This document shows positions 18,108 to 26,330 of a stretch of 64,000 nucleotides of DNA, one piece after another (position 1 is the first letter of the stretch; every line of letters begins with the position of its first letter). Position numbers and translations under genes: made by a program. The notes below the pieces were generated by a model. It saw only the letters and a program-made list of their open reading frames with translations. It was not told where the DNA came from and did no database searches. Source of the stretch: JABFRG01 sp046351415 (GTDB lineage: Bacteria; Myxococcota_A; Polyangia; Polyangiales; Polyangiaceae). The stretch covers positions 620,001 to 684,000 of the forward strand of contig JAXLYO010000001.1 in the NCBI GenBank assembly GCA_046351415.1. Reading direction: 5' to 3'.

Positions 18108-20240
18108 ATGGCAAGCCGCATCCCCATCGAACGCATTCGCAATATCGGTATCTCTGCTCACATCGACTCGGGCAAGACCACGCTCACGGAGCGCATCCTT
18201 TTCTACACGGGTCGCATTCACGAGATTCACGAAGTCCGCGGCAAGGACGGCGTCGGCGCGAAGATGGACTCGATGGACCTCGAGCGCGAGAAGGGCATCA
18301 CGATCCAGTCCGCAGCCACGTACTGCATCTGGAAGGGATCGCAGCGCCAGCTCGAAGACTACAACGTCAACATCATCGACACCCCAGGCCACGTCGACTT
18401 CACGATCGAAGTCGAGCGCGCCCTCCGTGTGCTCGACGGTGCGATCCTCGTTCTCGACTCCGGTAAGGGCGTCCAGAGCCAGTCGATCACCGTCGATCGC
18501 CAGATGAAGCGCTACCACGTTCCGCGCATCGCGTTCGTCAACAAGATGGACAACCCGGGCGCAAACTACGAGCGCGTCTCGCAGATGCTGAAAGAGAAGC
18601 TCGGCCACCACTCCGTCACGCTCCAGGTCGCGATGGGTGCGGAAGACAAGTTCGCGGGCATCATCGACGCGGTCACGCAGCGCGCCTTCTACTTCGACGG
18701 CGACGACGGCGAGAAGGTCCGCGAGACGGACGTCCCCGCCGAGTACGCCGAGGAGACGAAGGCAGCCCACGAGCGCATCATTCAGCAGGTCGCCGACGTT
18801 GACGATACGCTCGCCGAGAAGTTCTTGAACGAAGAGCCCATCTCCGTCGAAGAGCTCCGCGCCGCTATTCGTCGCGCGACGCTCGCCCTCAAGATGACGC
18901 CCGTCATGTGCGGCTCCGCCTACAAGAACAAAGGCGTTCAGCTCCTCCTCGACGCGGTCACGTACTACCTCCCCTGTCCCACGGAAGTCGTCAACGAGGG
19001 CCACGACCAAACCAACAACGAAGAGAAGATCATCGTCCACTCGGACCCCACGAAGCCCTTCGTCGGCCTCGCCTTCAAGCTCCAGCAGGACAAGTACGGT
19101 CAGCTCACCTACTTCCGCATCTACCAAGGTACGGTTTCGTCCGGCGACACGATCTTCAACGTCTCGAACGAGATGCGCAAGGTCCGCGTTCCCCGTATGT
19201 TCCGTATGCACTCGGATGACCGTGAAGAAATCCAGACGGCCGAGGCGGGCGACATCGTCGCGTTCTACGGTGTCGAAGCGAGCTCCGGTGAAACCTTCAC
19301 CGACGGCAAGCAGCAAATCACGCTCACCTCGATGCACGTCCCCGCGGCGGTCATCTCGCTCGCAGTCGCCCCGAAGGACCGCGGCGCCGAAGCGAACTTC
19401 TCGAAGGCGCTGAACCGCTTCACGAAGGAAGACCCGACCTTCCGCGTCCACCAGGACGAAGAGTCGCAGCAAACGATCATCAGCGGCATGGGCGAGCTCC
19501 ACCTCGACATCTACATGGAGCGCATGCGCCGCGAGTACAACTGCGAGGTCGTCGCCGGCAAGCCGCAGGTGGCCTACCGCGAGACCATCACGCAGCGCAG
19601 CGAGATCGCCTACACCCACAAGAAGCAGACCGGTGGTTCGGGTCAGTTCGCGCGCGTCGTCGGCTTCATCGAGCCGCTTCCGGAAGATGCAGTCGAGACG
19701 TACGAGTTCGTGGACGAGATCGTCGGTGGCGCAATCCCCCGCGAGTTCATCCCCGCGTGCGACAAGGGCTTCCGCGAGGCGATCAAGAAGGGCAAGCTCA
19801 TCGGCTTCCCCGTCGTCGGCCTCCGCGCCACGATCAACGACGGTCAGTTCCACGCGGTCGACTCGTCCGAAATGGCGTTCAAGACGGCAGCCCTCCAGGG
19901 TCTCCGTGAAGCGTATGCCGGTGCGAAGCCGATCATCCTCGAGCCGATCATGAAGGTCGAAGTCGAAGCTCCGGTCGAGTTCCAGGGCGCCGTCGTCGGT
20001 CAGGTCAATCAGCGCCGCGGCGTCATCCAAGACACCGTCAGCGCCGACGTTGTCACGGTCACGGCTCTCGTTCCGCTCAACACGATGTTCGGTTACTCGA
20101 CTGACCTTCGTTCCGCGACGCAGGGTAAAGGCAACTACACGATGGAGTTCGCGAAGTACGCTCCCGTGCCGCGCCAAGAGCAAGAAGAGATGGTCAAGAA
20201 GTACAAGGAGGCGCAAGCCGCCGAGGCCGCGAAGAAGTAG
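18108..20240 (+). CDS. fusA: Elongation factor G (spd/mitochondrial-EFG1-like type)
   Basis: A 710-residue translocase GTPase. G motifs are intact: AHIDSGKT, GITIQSAA, DTPGH, NKMD and GSAYKNKG. Domains II-V follow, including GMGELHLDIYMERMRREY and GSGQFARVV. The sequence GKDGVGAKMDSMDLEREKG and the serine in HIDSGKT resemble the EF-G class described from spirochaetes, planctomycetes and delta-proteobacteria and the mitochondrial EFG1 group, unlike the HIDAGKT of the common EFG I. The gene stands alone, without the ribosomal protein and EF-Tu genes of a str operon. The ATG at 18108 is preferred to an upstream TTG because it begins the conserved N-terminus. Confidence 0.95.
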   Translation: MASRIPIERIRNIGISAHIDSGKTTLTERILFYTGRIHEIHEVRGKDGVGAKMDSMDLEREKGITIQSAATYCIWKGSQRQLEDYNVNIIDTPGHVDFTIEVERALRVLDGAILVLDSGKGVQSQSITVDRQMKRYHVPRIAFVNKMDNPGANYERVSQMLKEKLGHHSVTLQVAMGAEDKFAGIIDAVTQRAFYFDGDDGEKVRETDVPAEYAEETKAAHERIIQQVADVDDTLAEKFLNEEPISVEELRAAIRRATLALKMTPVMCGSAYKNKGVQLLLDAVTYYLPCPTEVVNEGHDQTNNEEKIIVHSDPTKPFVGLAFKLQQDKYGQLTYFRIYQGTVSSGDTIFNVSNEMRKVRVPRMFRMHSDDREEIQTAEAGDIVAFYGVEASSGETFTDGKQQITLTSMHVPAAVISLAVAPKDRGAEANFSKALNRFTKEDPTFRVHQDEESQQTIISGMGELHLDIYMERMRREYNCEVVAGKPQVAYRETITQRSEIAYTHKKQTGGSGQFARVVGFIEPLPEDAVETYEFVDEIVGGAIPREFIPACDKGFREAIKKGKLIGFPVVGLRATINDGQFHAVDSSEMAFKTAALQGLREAYAGAKPIILEPIMKVEVEAPVEFQGAVVGQVNQRRGVIQDTVSADVVTVTALVPLNTMFGYSTDLRSATQGKGNYTMEFAKYAPVPRQEQEEMVKKYKEAQAAEAAKK

Positions 20241-20267
20241 CTCGCTGCTCTTCCGGTTCGGGATTAC

Positions 20268-20304
20268 GAGCCTCGAGACACCTGTCTCGGGGCTCGCGCC
20301 TTTT
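20268..20304 (+). terminator. Intrinsic terminator of the EF-G gene
   Basis: GAGCCTCGAGACA pairs with TGTCTCGGGGCTC (13 bases, one G-T wobble), followed after five bases by TTTT. It begins 28 bases after the EF-G stop codon and is the best terminator on the + strand of the window. Confidence 0.8.
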
Positions 20305-20515
20305 GTGCATGCGGCACTGTGGCGAAGTGGCGCTGCTTTGCCAAAATGCATCGCAACGCGCACGGGCATTCTCGTCTGATCCCCGCAAGCGTGCAGATTC
20401 TCGTCGCTGCTACGCGCATGCTTTTTGCACCGCCTCCCTTTCGTGGTGCCTAGGGAAAAACGTTGGGTCACGCCGACGCGCGTCGCGGGGATCGTTGGCT
20501 GGCTGGCGACCTTGA

Positions 20516-20830
20516 CGGGTTCGGCCTCCGCCTTCGCCGAAGACGACATCGACGGCAACGTACCTCGCCTTCGCGCGTTCACCGCATACCGTGCGGCCTT
20601 GGCTCACGCTCGGAATCGGCACGGCAGTTACGACGTTCGTCTCGATCGAGCGCGTGCGCGCGGGTGCGCACTTTCCCTCCGACGTCATCGCGGGTGCGGT
20701 CGCTGGTGCCGGCATCGGTGTCATCGTGGCGCACTTGCATCGCAGCGAAGACGTGAAGCAGCGGAACATTTGGATCGGCTATGGCCCCGAGCGTTCGGGC
20801 GGTAGCGTGCAGCTGGGCGGCGTCTTCTGA
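20516..20830 (+). pseudogene. Remnant of a PAP2-family phosphatase
   Basis: The frame encodes about 100 residues matching only the C-terminal end of a PAP2 phosphatase: a STATYLAFA helix, RPWLTLGIG, and the final motif SIERVRAGAHFPSD with its catalytic histidine. The essential PSGH motif that should begin this piece reads PSPKTT. A stop (20513-20515) sits just upstream, and a plausible signal-peptide-like stretch (WLATLTGSASAFA) is in another frame from 20425. A normal member is over 200 residues. The gene seems to have lost its middle by deletion. No promoter or start is convincing. Confidence 0.5.
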
Positions 20831-20833
20831 TGG

Positions 20834-20862
20834 TTGCCCGCTCACCGTGCCTCCGTTAACCT
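20834..20862 (+). promoter_or_regulatory. Predicted promoter of the adenylate cyclase gene
   Basis: TTGCCC and TAACCT are spaced by 17 bases. The -10 box ends seven bases before the ATG at 20870, suggesting a leaderless message. The -10 context GTTAACCTCG recurs at 6972-6981 at the same distance from another start. Confidence 0.5.
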
Positions 20863-20869
20863 CGAGTCC

Positions 20870-22720
20870 ATGGGGGTCATCAAGGCCGTACGAAAGGTGC
20901 TCGTTCGTGCGCCCCGCGAGGAAGTCTGGAAGCTCGTCTCCGACACTGACCGAATGAACCGCCGCATTGGTCTGGGCGAGATCAGCATTCAAAAGAAGGA
21001 GGCGACCGCTGACTCTCCTTCGCGCTTCGTCATGACGACGAACTCGATGGGCATTCCCCTCACATACGAAGAGTCGCCTTTCGAGTGGCGCCAAGGCTCT
21101 CACTTCCGAGTGTTTCGAAAGATGCGCGGTGGCATCGTGGCATCGACCACGAGCACATTCGAGTTCGCAACGGTGGGTGACGGCACCGAGGTGACCTGTA
21201 CCGTCGAAGCGGAACCGCGCTCCATTCTCTTCTCTCCCATCGCTTGGTTCGCGGTGAACGACGGTCTCAAGCGCGTCGTCGAATTGCTCCATTCCATCGA
21301 GAAATTCGCCGTCGAGAAGAAGCCGCACCCGTATGCCATTCCCGCGAGCACCCCCGACGAGGAAGCGCTCGCCCGAGCCAAGCGCGAACTCGAACAGGTC
21401 ACAGGAAAGACCAAAGGAGCGGAGCTGCTTGCAAAGTACCTTCGGGAAGCCTCCGACGCCGATTGCTTTCGTATGCGTCCTTTCGAACTCGCCGAAGAAT
21501 GGAACATCGATCGCAGAGAAGTACTTCACACGTTCTTGCACGGAGTTCCAGCCGGACTGGTGGAGCTCCAGTGGTCGCTCATTTGTCCGAGCTGTCGCCT
21601 CGAATCGTCTCACGCGAAGTCGCTCGAGGCGATTGGAACCGAAGGGCACTGCCAGCTTTGCGACCTCACGTTCGAACTCGAATTCGATCGTGCCGTCGAG
21701 GCGACCTTCAAGCCGCACCCGGGTGTTCGCAAGGTGGGCGAGCAACTGTTCTGCATGGCAGGCCCTGGCCGAATGCCGCACATCCTCTCGCAGGCAATCT
21801 TGCCGCTCGGCGGAAAGAGCACCATGCATGCACCTTCAGAAGAAGGTCGATATCGTCTCTTCGTCCGCTCCGGAGGCATCTCTTCCATCGAGGTATCGTC
21901 CGCCGGAACCGCACGTGCATCGCTCGTCGCGAAGAAGGGCGAGCTCGACCAATCGGCATTGCGACTCGCTCCGAACGCGCCCATCACGATCGAGAATGAA
22001 GTCGGCGAGGCAACCCACGCAAAGATCGAGAAACTCGAGTATCAAAGCCTCGCCGTTTCGGCGCATGTCCTCTCCACCCTGCCCGACTTTCGTCGCCTCT
22101 TCTCGAAAGACATCATCAAGCAGGGCACCATTCTGAAGGTGGCTCGCGTCGCGTTGCTCTTCAGCGACCTCGTGGGCTCAACGGCGCTCTATGCCACTGT
22201 GGGGGACGCCGCAGCCTTCCGACTCGTCGACGACCATTTCGACGTGCTGCGGAGCGCGATCGCCGCGAGCTCGGGCACGGTCGTGAAGACCATGGGCGAC
22301 GCCGTGATGGCCGCATTCGACAACGAGGACGACTGCGTTCGTGCGGCAAAGCTGGCCCTCGAAGGGTTCGAGCGATTCAAGCCCTCCTCGGAGCACGGAC
22401 ACCTCGTTGGCCTCAAGCTGGGCATGTACGCAGGTCCTTGCTACGTCGTCAGCGCCAACGGCGTGCTCGACTACTTCGGCCAAACCGTCAATGTCGCTGC
22501 GCGCATTCAGGCACTCGCGGGCGGCGCGGAGCTCGTCGTTCCCGCCTCGACGTTCGAGGCAATGAGTGTTTCCGAACGACGCGCTTTCCACGTAATCGAA
22601 GCGTTCGAGACGCGCGTCAAAGGCGTCGCCGACCCGCTGTCTCTCGTGCGCTTGGGCCTCGCGTCGGCGCACGGCATGGAGCGCTCACAAGCCGGCGTCG
22701 GCACCGCCATCCGAACCTGA
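20870..22720 (+). CDS. Class III adenylate cyclase with SRPBCC and DUF5939-like domains
   Basis: A 616-residue cytoplasmic signalling enzyme. Residues 1-150 resemble an SRPBCC/polyketide-cyclase fold ('VLVRAPREEVWKLVSDTD'). The middle region carries a zinc ribbon (CPSC and CQLC) within a DUF5939-like segment. The cyclase domain (about 425-560) has both metal aspartates (FSDLVGST, MGDAVMA), the ATP-selecting Lys (VVKTMGD) and Asp (LDYFGQ), and the transition-state Asn/Arg in NVAARI, so it should be active and make cAMP from ATP. The ATG at 20870 sits next to the promoter box. The last 36 bases overlap the convergent Kelch gene. Confidence 0.9.
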   Translation: MGVIKAVRKVLVRAPREEVWKLVSDTDRMNRRIGLGEISIQKKEATADSPSRFVMTTNSMGIPLTYEESPFEWRQGSHFRVFRKMRGGIVASTTSTFEFATVGDGTEVTCTVEAEPRSILFSPIAWFAVNDGLKRVVELLHSIEKFAVEKKPHPYAIPASTPDEEALARAKRELEQVTGKTKGAELLAKYLREASDADCFRMRPFELAEEWNIDRREVLHTFLHGVPAGLVELQWSLICPSCRLESSHAKSLEAIGTEGHCQLCDLTFELEFDRAVEATFKPHPGVRKVGEQLFCMAGPGRMPHILSQAILPLGGKSTMHAPSEEGRYRLFVRSGGISSIEVSSAGTARASLVAKKGELDQSALRLAPNAPITIENEVGEATHAKIEKLEYQSLAVSAHVLSTLPDFRRLFSKDIIKQGTILKVARVALLFSDLVGSTALYATVGDAAAFRLVDDHFDVLRSAIAASSGTVVKTMGDAVMAAFDNEDDCVRAAKLALEGFERFKPSSEHGHLVGLKLGMYAGPCYVVSANGVLDYFGQTVNVAARIQALAGGAELVVPASTFEAMSVSERRAFHVIEAFETRVKGVADPLSLVRLGLASAHGMERSQAGVGTAIRT

Positions 22721-23959
22721 CGCGCGCGCATCGGTCGCCGCCCCAGCGTCCACCGCACTTGCGTCGGGACGGACGACGGGACTGAGGTGCACCGTCGTGA
22801 ATACACCGGTGTAGAAGATCGAGTCGCCGATGACCGAGCCGAAGAAGAGCGCATCACGGTTGTCGGGAGAGCGTGCACCGACGATGGCCCATTCGTCCTT
22901 CTTGGCGTCGTACTTCCAGAGCTTCCCCGATGAGTCGGTACGGTTCGAGTGCACGCGATCGACGAGAACGAGCATGTAGAGGTTGCCGCCGAGGACGACG
23001 CTCGTGTAGACGCCCGCATCGATGTCCCGCGGCGGCTCTTTGCCCGCGGTCCAAAGATCACGGGAGACGTCGTAGCGATGCAGCACCGGCGGCATCATGC
23101 CGAAGTATGCGACGGGACCGCTCGAAAGAGCGTCGAGTCCGAAGCCGATGCCGCGGCTCGGCATTTGAGCTCCCGTCTTCCAAGTGTCCGCGAGAGGATC
23201 GTAGACGAGCATCTTGCTGTCCGGCTCGGCGGTCTTCTCCGACGGTTTCGAGAAGCCTGCGATGACGTAGAGTTTCTGGTCGTACGGCACGACGCCAGCG
23301 CCCCCCCGAGACGAGGGCGGTGCAGAAACCTTCGTCCACTTGTCGGCAACGGGATCGAACGAATACGCTGTCGCGAGCGGCGTCACGAGGTCCTGACTGT
23401 CGAATTTCGTACTACCCAGAAGCCAAACTCTACCGCCCCACACGGCGGGGTAGAGGCCCCCGCCGACATCTTCGGGCACGGGAGTCTTCGACGTCCATGT
23501 ATCCGTAAGAACGTCGTAGCAGTCGACGTCCCGCGAGAGGTGCGCGTCGCGCCCCGCCGCTCCCCCGAAGAGACAAACCGTGTCTCCGATCTTCGCACTG
23601 TAAGCCATGTGCGCGCCTTTCCACGGCGCGCCCTTCGTCCAGCGTCCGACCATCGGGTCGTACACGTCCACTGCGGAGACATAGGTGCCGTTCGCGTCGA
23701 GACCACCGAAGACGATCACCCTTCCCCCGGACGACTCGACCGTGAACGAGTTTCGTTTCGTTGGGGGTGCCGGCAGTGTCTGGAACTTGCCAGTCATCGT
23801 GTCGAACCGTTCGAGATGCATTTCGAAGGAAACGGTGATCGCGGTTCCGCCGTCGGCCAGGGCCGCGATCTGATCAGCGAACGAAGGCACGCAGCCGTTC
23901 GAAGCGAACAGCAAGGCCGGGGCCGAGAAAAGGAGTGCGCGTACGATACGGTGCGTCAT
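22685..23959 (-). CDS. Kelch-repeat lipoprotein
   Basis: A 424-residue lipoprotein (leader ends in ALLFASNGC). Five or six Kelch blades are visible, each with a GG pair and a spaced Tyr/Trp, for example 'VIVFGGLDANGTYVSAVDVY', VCLFGGAAGRD and LYVIAGFSKP. They should close into a beta-propeller for protein or glycan binding outside the cell. The tail is a low-complexity Asp/Ala stretch typical of secreted proteins of myxobacteria. It overlaps the adenylate cyclase gene tail to tail by 36 bases, inside that low-complexity tail. Confidence 0.85.
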   Translation of the reverse strand: MTHRIVRALLFSAPALLFASNGCVPSFADQIAALADGGTAITVSFEMHLERFDTMTGKFQTLPAPPTKRNSFTVESSGGRVIVFGGLDANGTYVSAVDVYDPMVGRWTKGAPWKGAHMAYSAKIGDTVCLFGGAAGRDAHLSRDVDCYDVLTDTWTSKTPVPEDVGGGLYPAVWGGRVWLLGSTKFDSQDLVTPLATAYSFDPVADKWTKVSAPPSSRGGAGVVPYDQKLYVIAGFSKPSEKTAEPDSKMLVYDPLADTWKTGAQMPSRGIGFGLDALSSGPVAYFGMMPPVLHRYDVSRDLWTAGKEPPRDIDAGVYTSVVLGGNLYMLVLVDRVHSNRTDSSGKLWKYDAKKDEWAIVGARSPDNRDALFFGSVIGDSIFYTGVFTTVHLSPVVRPDASAVDAGAATDARASGSDGGADAGL

Positions 23960-24146
23960 CGTGATACCCAAGTGCGTATGAGCAGCTTTCACGCCACGGT
24001 CCGTCTGGCCCAATTTCCAGCGCAAATCGAGTGTGCTGCCGGCTTCCTTCGTGAGCGGTGCATGACACGTACGACATAGTCGTGCCCAGCATTCACAGTG
24101 TACGGGCATGGGCGACGCGAAGCTTCCCGTGTACGCTCGGTGACTG

Positions 24147-24620
24147 GTGTTCACCCTCTCGCGCGAAAGTCATGAGTCTGTCATCGCACGAAGGCTCATC
24201 GAGGCCCTCGACCTCGAGCTCACTGCCCAATACCCCGAAGAGGGAGCAACGTTCTTCGAGCTCCTGGCGGTCGATGTCACCGAGGGTCACGGCGCCTTCC
24301 TCGTTGCGTGGGAGGGCACCGAGCCTGTCGGCTGCGGCGCGGTGCGAAAGCTCACCGACGACAGAGTCGAACTCAAGCGAATGTACGTCGTCCCGAACTT
24401 CCGTGGAAAAGGTGTCGGCTGCGCTCTACTTTCTGCGCTCGAAGACATCGCGCGAAGCCTCGGCGCCAGAGAGCTCGTCCTCGAAACCGGGTCGCGACAA
24501 GTAGCCGCTGTACACATGTACGAGCGCGCTGGTTTCGGCGCCATTGCTTCGTTTGGCCCGTACGCAAACTCACCCCTCAGCGTCTGCTTGGGCAAAGTCC
24601 TCCGAAGGCACGACCCGTGA
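24147..24620 (+). CDS. GNAT-family N-acetyltransferase
   Basis: A 157-residue acetyltransferase. The acetyl-CoA site is shown by 'LKRMYVVPNFRGKGVGCALL' (pattern RxxGxG at RGKGVG) and the C-terminal 'VHMYERAGFGAI'. The substrate cannot be told. The start is GTG. Its stop overlaps the GTG start of the kinase-like gene (GTGA), so the two are translationally coupled and probably act in one process. Confidence 0.87.
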   Translation: MFTLSRESHESVIARRLIEALDLELTAQYPEEGATFFELLAVDVTEGHGAFLVAWEGTEPVGCGAVRKLTDDRVELKRMYVVPNFRGKGVGCALLSALEDIARSLGARELVLETGSRQVAAVHMYERAGFGAIASFGPYANSPLSVCLGKVLRRHDP

Positions 24621-25507
24621 ATCGTCTCGAAGTATTGTCCTTCGTGAAAGAAGTCACAGGCACTGCGCACGCAGAGTTCGGACGGAAGATTCAGTCTCTA
24701 TGGGGCGGATACGGCGAACTACTTCGCGTCGAGGTCGCTGGCCCCAGCGGTACCCCCACCTCGGTCGTCGTGAAGTGGGCTAAGCCGCCACAGCGCAGCG
24801 CGTCGCCGGACGAAGAAGTCTCGAGAGCCCGCAAGTGCCGGTCCTACGAAGTCGAAGCCGCATTCTACCGAACATACGCACCGCAGTGCGACGACGCCTG
24901 TCGGACAGCCAAGCTCCATGGATCGAAACGCAACAGCGCGACGGAACAAGAGTGGACGCTGGTGCTCGAAGACCTCGATGCCGCGGGCTTCTCGCGCCGC
25001 GTGCGTTCCCCTCGCGGCGAAGCGCTGAACGCCTGCCTGCGCTGGCTTGCGGCGTTCCACGCGCGCTTCTTGGGGAAGGCCCCGAAAGACCTGTGGCGCG
25101 TCGGCACGTATTGGCATCTCGCAACGCGCACGGAAGAACTCGCGAACGTCCGCGATGCCGCACTGCGCGAGGCCGCGCCTGAGCTCGATCGTCGTCTTCG
25201 GCAAGCTCGCTTTCAGACGTTCGTCCACGGAGACGCAAAGCCAGCAAACTTCTGCTTTTCGAACGACGAGCGACGAGTGGCTGCCGTCGACTTCCAGTAC
25301 GTCGGCGGAGGTCCGGGCATCAAGGACGTCGCCTACTTGCTCGAGGGTATGCCCAAGGCGGAGGAATCGCGGGCGCTCGCGTTCTACTTCGCCGCACTTC
25401 GCGCAGCGCTGCCTGATGGCTCCAACGAAGTGGAGCAGGAATGGCGTGGCCTCTACGACACCGCGGCGGACGATTTTCGGCGCTTTCTCGCCGGTTGGCG
25501 AGGCTAG
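24617..25507 (+). CDS. Small-molecule phosphotransferase (ecdysteroid-kinase/choline-kinase-like)
   Basis: A 296-residue protein-kinase-fold enzyme. FVHGDAKPANFCFS is the catalytic loop (Asp, Asn) and AAVDFQYVGGGPGIKD the metal-binding loop; VVVKWAKPP supplies the ATP-binding lysine. The catalytic-loop wording HGDAKPANFCF is closest to the EcKL and related phosphotransferase group, which phosphorylates small hydroxyl compounds. The start is GTG, overlapping the acetyltransferase stop; the longer frame upstream is a shadow of that gene. Substrate unknown; detoxification or antibiotic modification would suit the pair but is not shown. Confidence 0.8.
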   Translation: MNRLEVLSFVKEVTGTAHAEFGRKIQSLWGGYGELLRVEVAGPSGTPTSVVVKWAKPPQRSASPDEEVSRARKCRSYEVEAAFYRTYAPQCDDACRTAKLHGSKRNSATEQEWTLVLEDLDAAGFSRRVRSPRGEALNACLRWLAAFHARFLGKAPKDLWRVGTYWHLATRTEELANVRDAALREAAPELDRRLRQARFQTFVHGDAKPANFCFSNDERRVAAVDFQYVGGGPGIKDVAYLLEGMPKAEESRALAFYFAALRAALPDGSNEVEQEWRGLYDTAADDFRRFLAGWRG

Positions 25508-25556
25508 GGACCCATTTCGCGTTTCCTGTACGGATCGTGTTGGTTCACAATGGCGC

Positions 25557-26330
25557 ATGATCCTGAAGCCGTGGTGCATCCTCGCGACTCTCGCTGTCCT
25601 CGCGCTTGCGGCGACGGGTTGTTCGAAACGGAAGACGGAAAGGTCGACTTCCCCCGCCCCTTCGTCGACGCAAGAGAACGACACGGAAGCTCCGACCGGC
25701 AAGTCGCCCGCCGCACTTCGGGCGAAATGCGCGGGAACGGGTACGGGCGCCGCACTCGCGTGCGACGACCTCGCAGACATCTATGCGGAGGGATCCGCGG
25801 ACACGCCGAAGGACAGCGCGCTCGCCCTCAAGTACTACACGCAGGCGTGCGACAAGGGCCTCAACCTCGGTTGCCGCCATCTCGCCGGGGTCTACATCCA
25901 CGGTACGGGCGTCGACGTCGACCGACCTCGCGCGGTGAAGCTCTACACGAAAGCCTGCGACGGTGGCCTCATGCTCGCTTGCGACGACTTGGGTGACGTG
26001 TACGCGAAAGGACTCGGGGGGCCTGCGGAGCCGGCACTCGCCGTGCCGATCTACCTCAAAGCCTGCGATGGTGGCCTCGGCATGGCGTGTGGCCATCTCG
26101 CGCACCTCTATCGAGATGGTCGCGGCGTTCCGAAGGCCCCTTCGCAAGCCATCGCCTACTACCTGAAAGGATGCAATGGCGACTCCCCGCTCAGCTGTGA
26201 CGATCTTGGTGACGTGTACGCGAAAGGGATAGGCGTCCCCGTCGACCGTAACAAGGCACGCACGTACTACAAGAAAGCGTGCGACGCCAAACTGAGTCTC
26301 GGTTGTGATCACCTCGACGCGCTGAAGTAG
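25557..26330 (+). CDS. Sel1-repeat lipoprotein
   Basis: A 257-residue lipoprotein (leader ends ALAATGC, then KRKTE). It contains six Sel1/TPR-like repeats of about 35 residues, each with a cysteine pair and the pattern CDDLGDVYAKG followed by AxxYYxKAC. Two repeats are nearly identical in DNA (about 25978 and 26198), pointing to recent internal duplication. Paired cysteines within each helix pair resemble Hcp-like cysteine-rich Sel1 proteins of the periplasm. Its stop directly abuts the tgt start codon. Confidence 0.85.
   Translation: MILKPWCILATLAVLALAATGCSKRKTERSTSPAPSSTQENDTEAPTGKSPAALRAKCAGTGTGAALACDDLADIYAEGSADTPKDSALALKYYTQACDKGLNLGCRHLAGVYIHGTGVDVDRPRAVKLYTKACDGGLMLACDDLGDVYAKGLGGPAEPALAVPIYLKACDGGLGMACGHLAHLYRDGRGVPKAPSQAIAYYLKGCNGDSPLSCDDLGDVYAKGIGVPVDRNKARTYYKKACDAKLSLGCDHLDALK

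Noticed and set aside
18099..20582. 827-codon open frame antisense to EF-G
   Set aside because: It mirrors the EF-G codon pattern and gives a composition of Asp, Val, Leu, Arg with no motif. Long antisense frames are expected in GC-rich genes with strong third-base bias.
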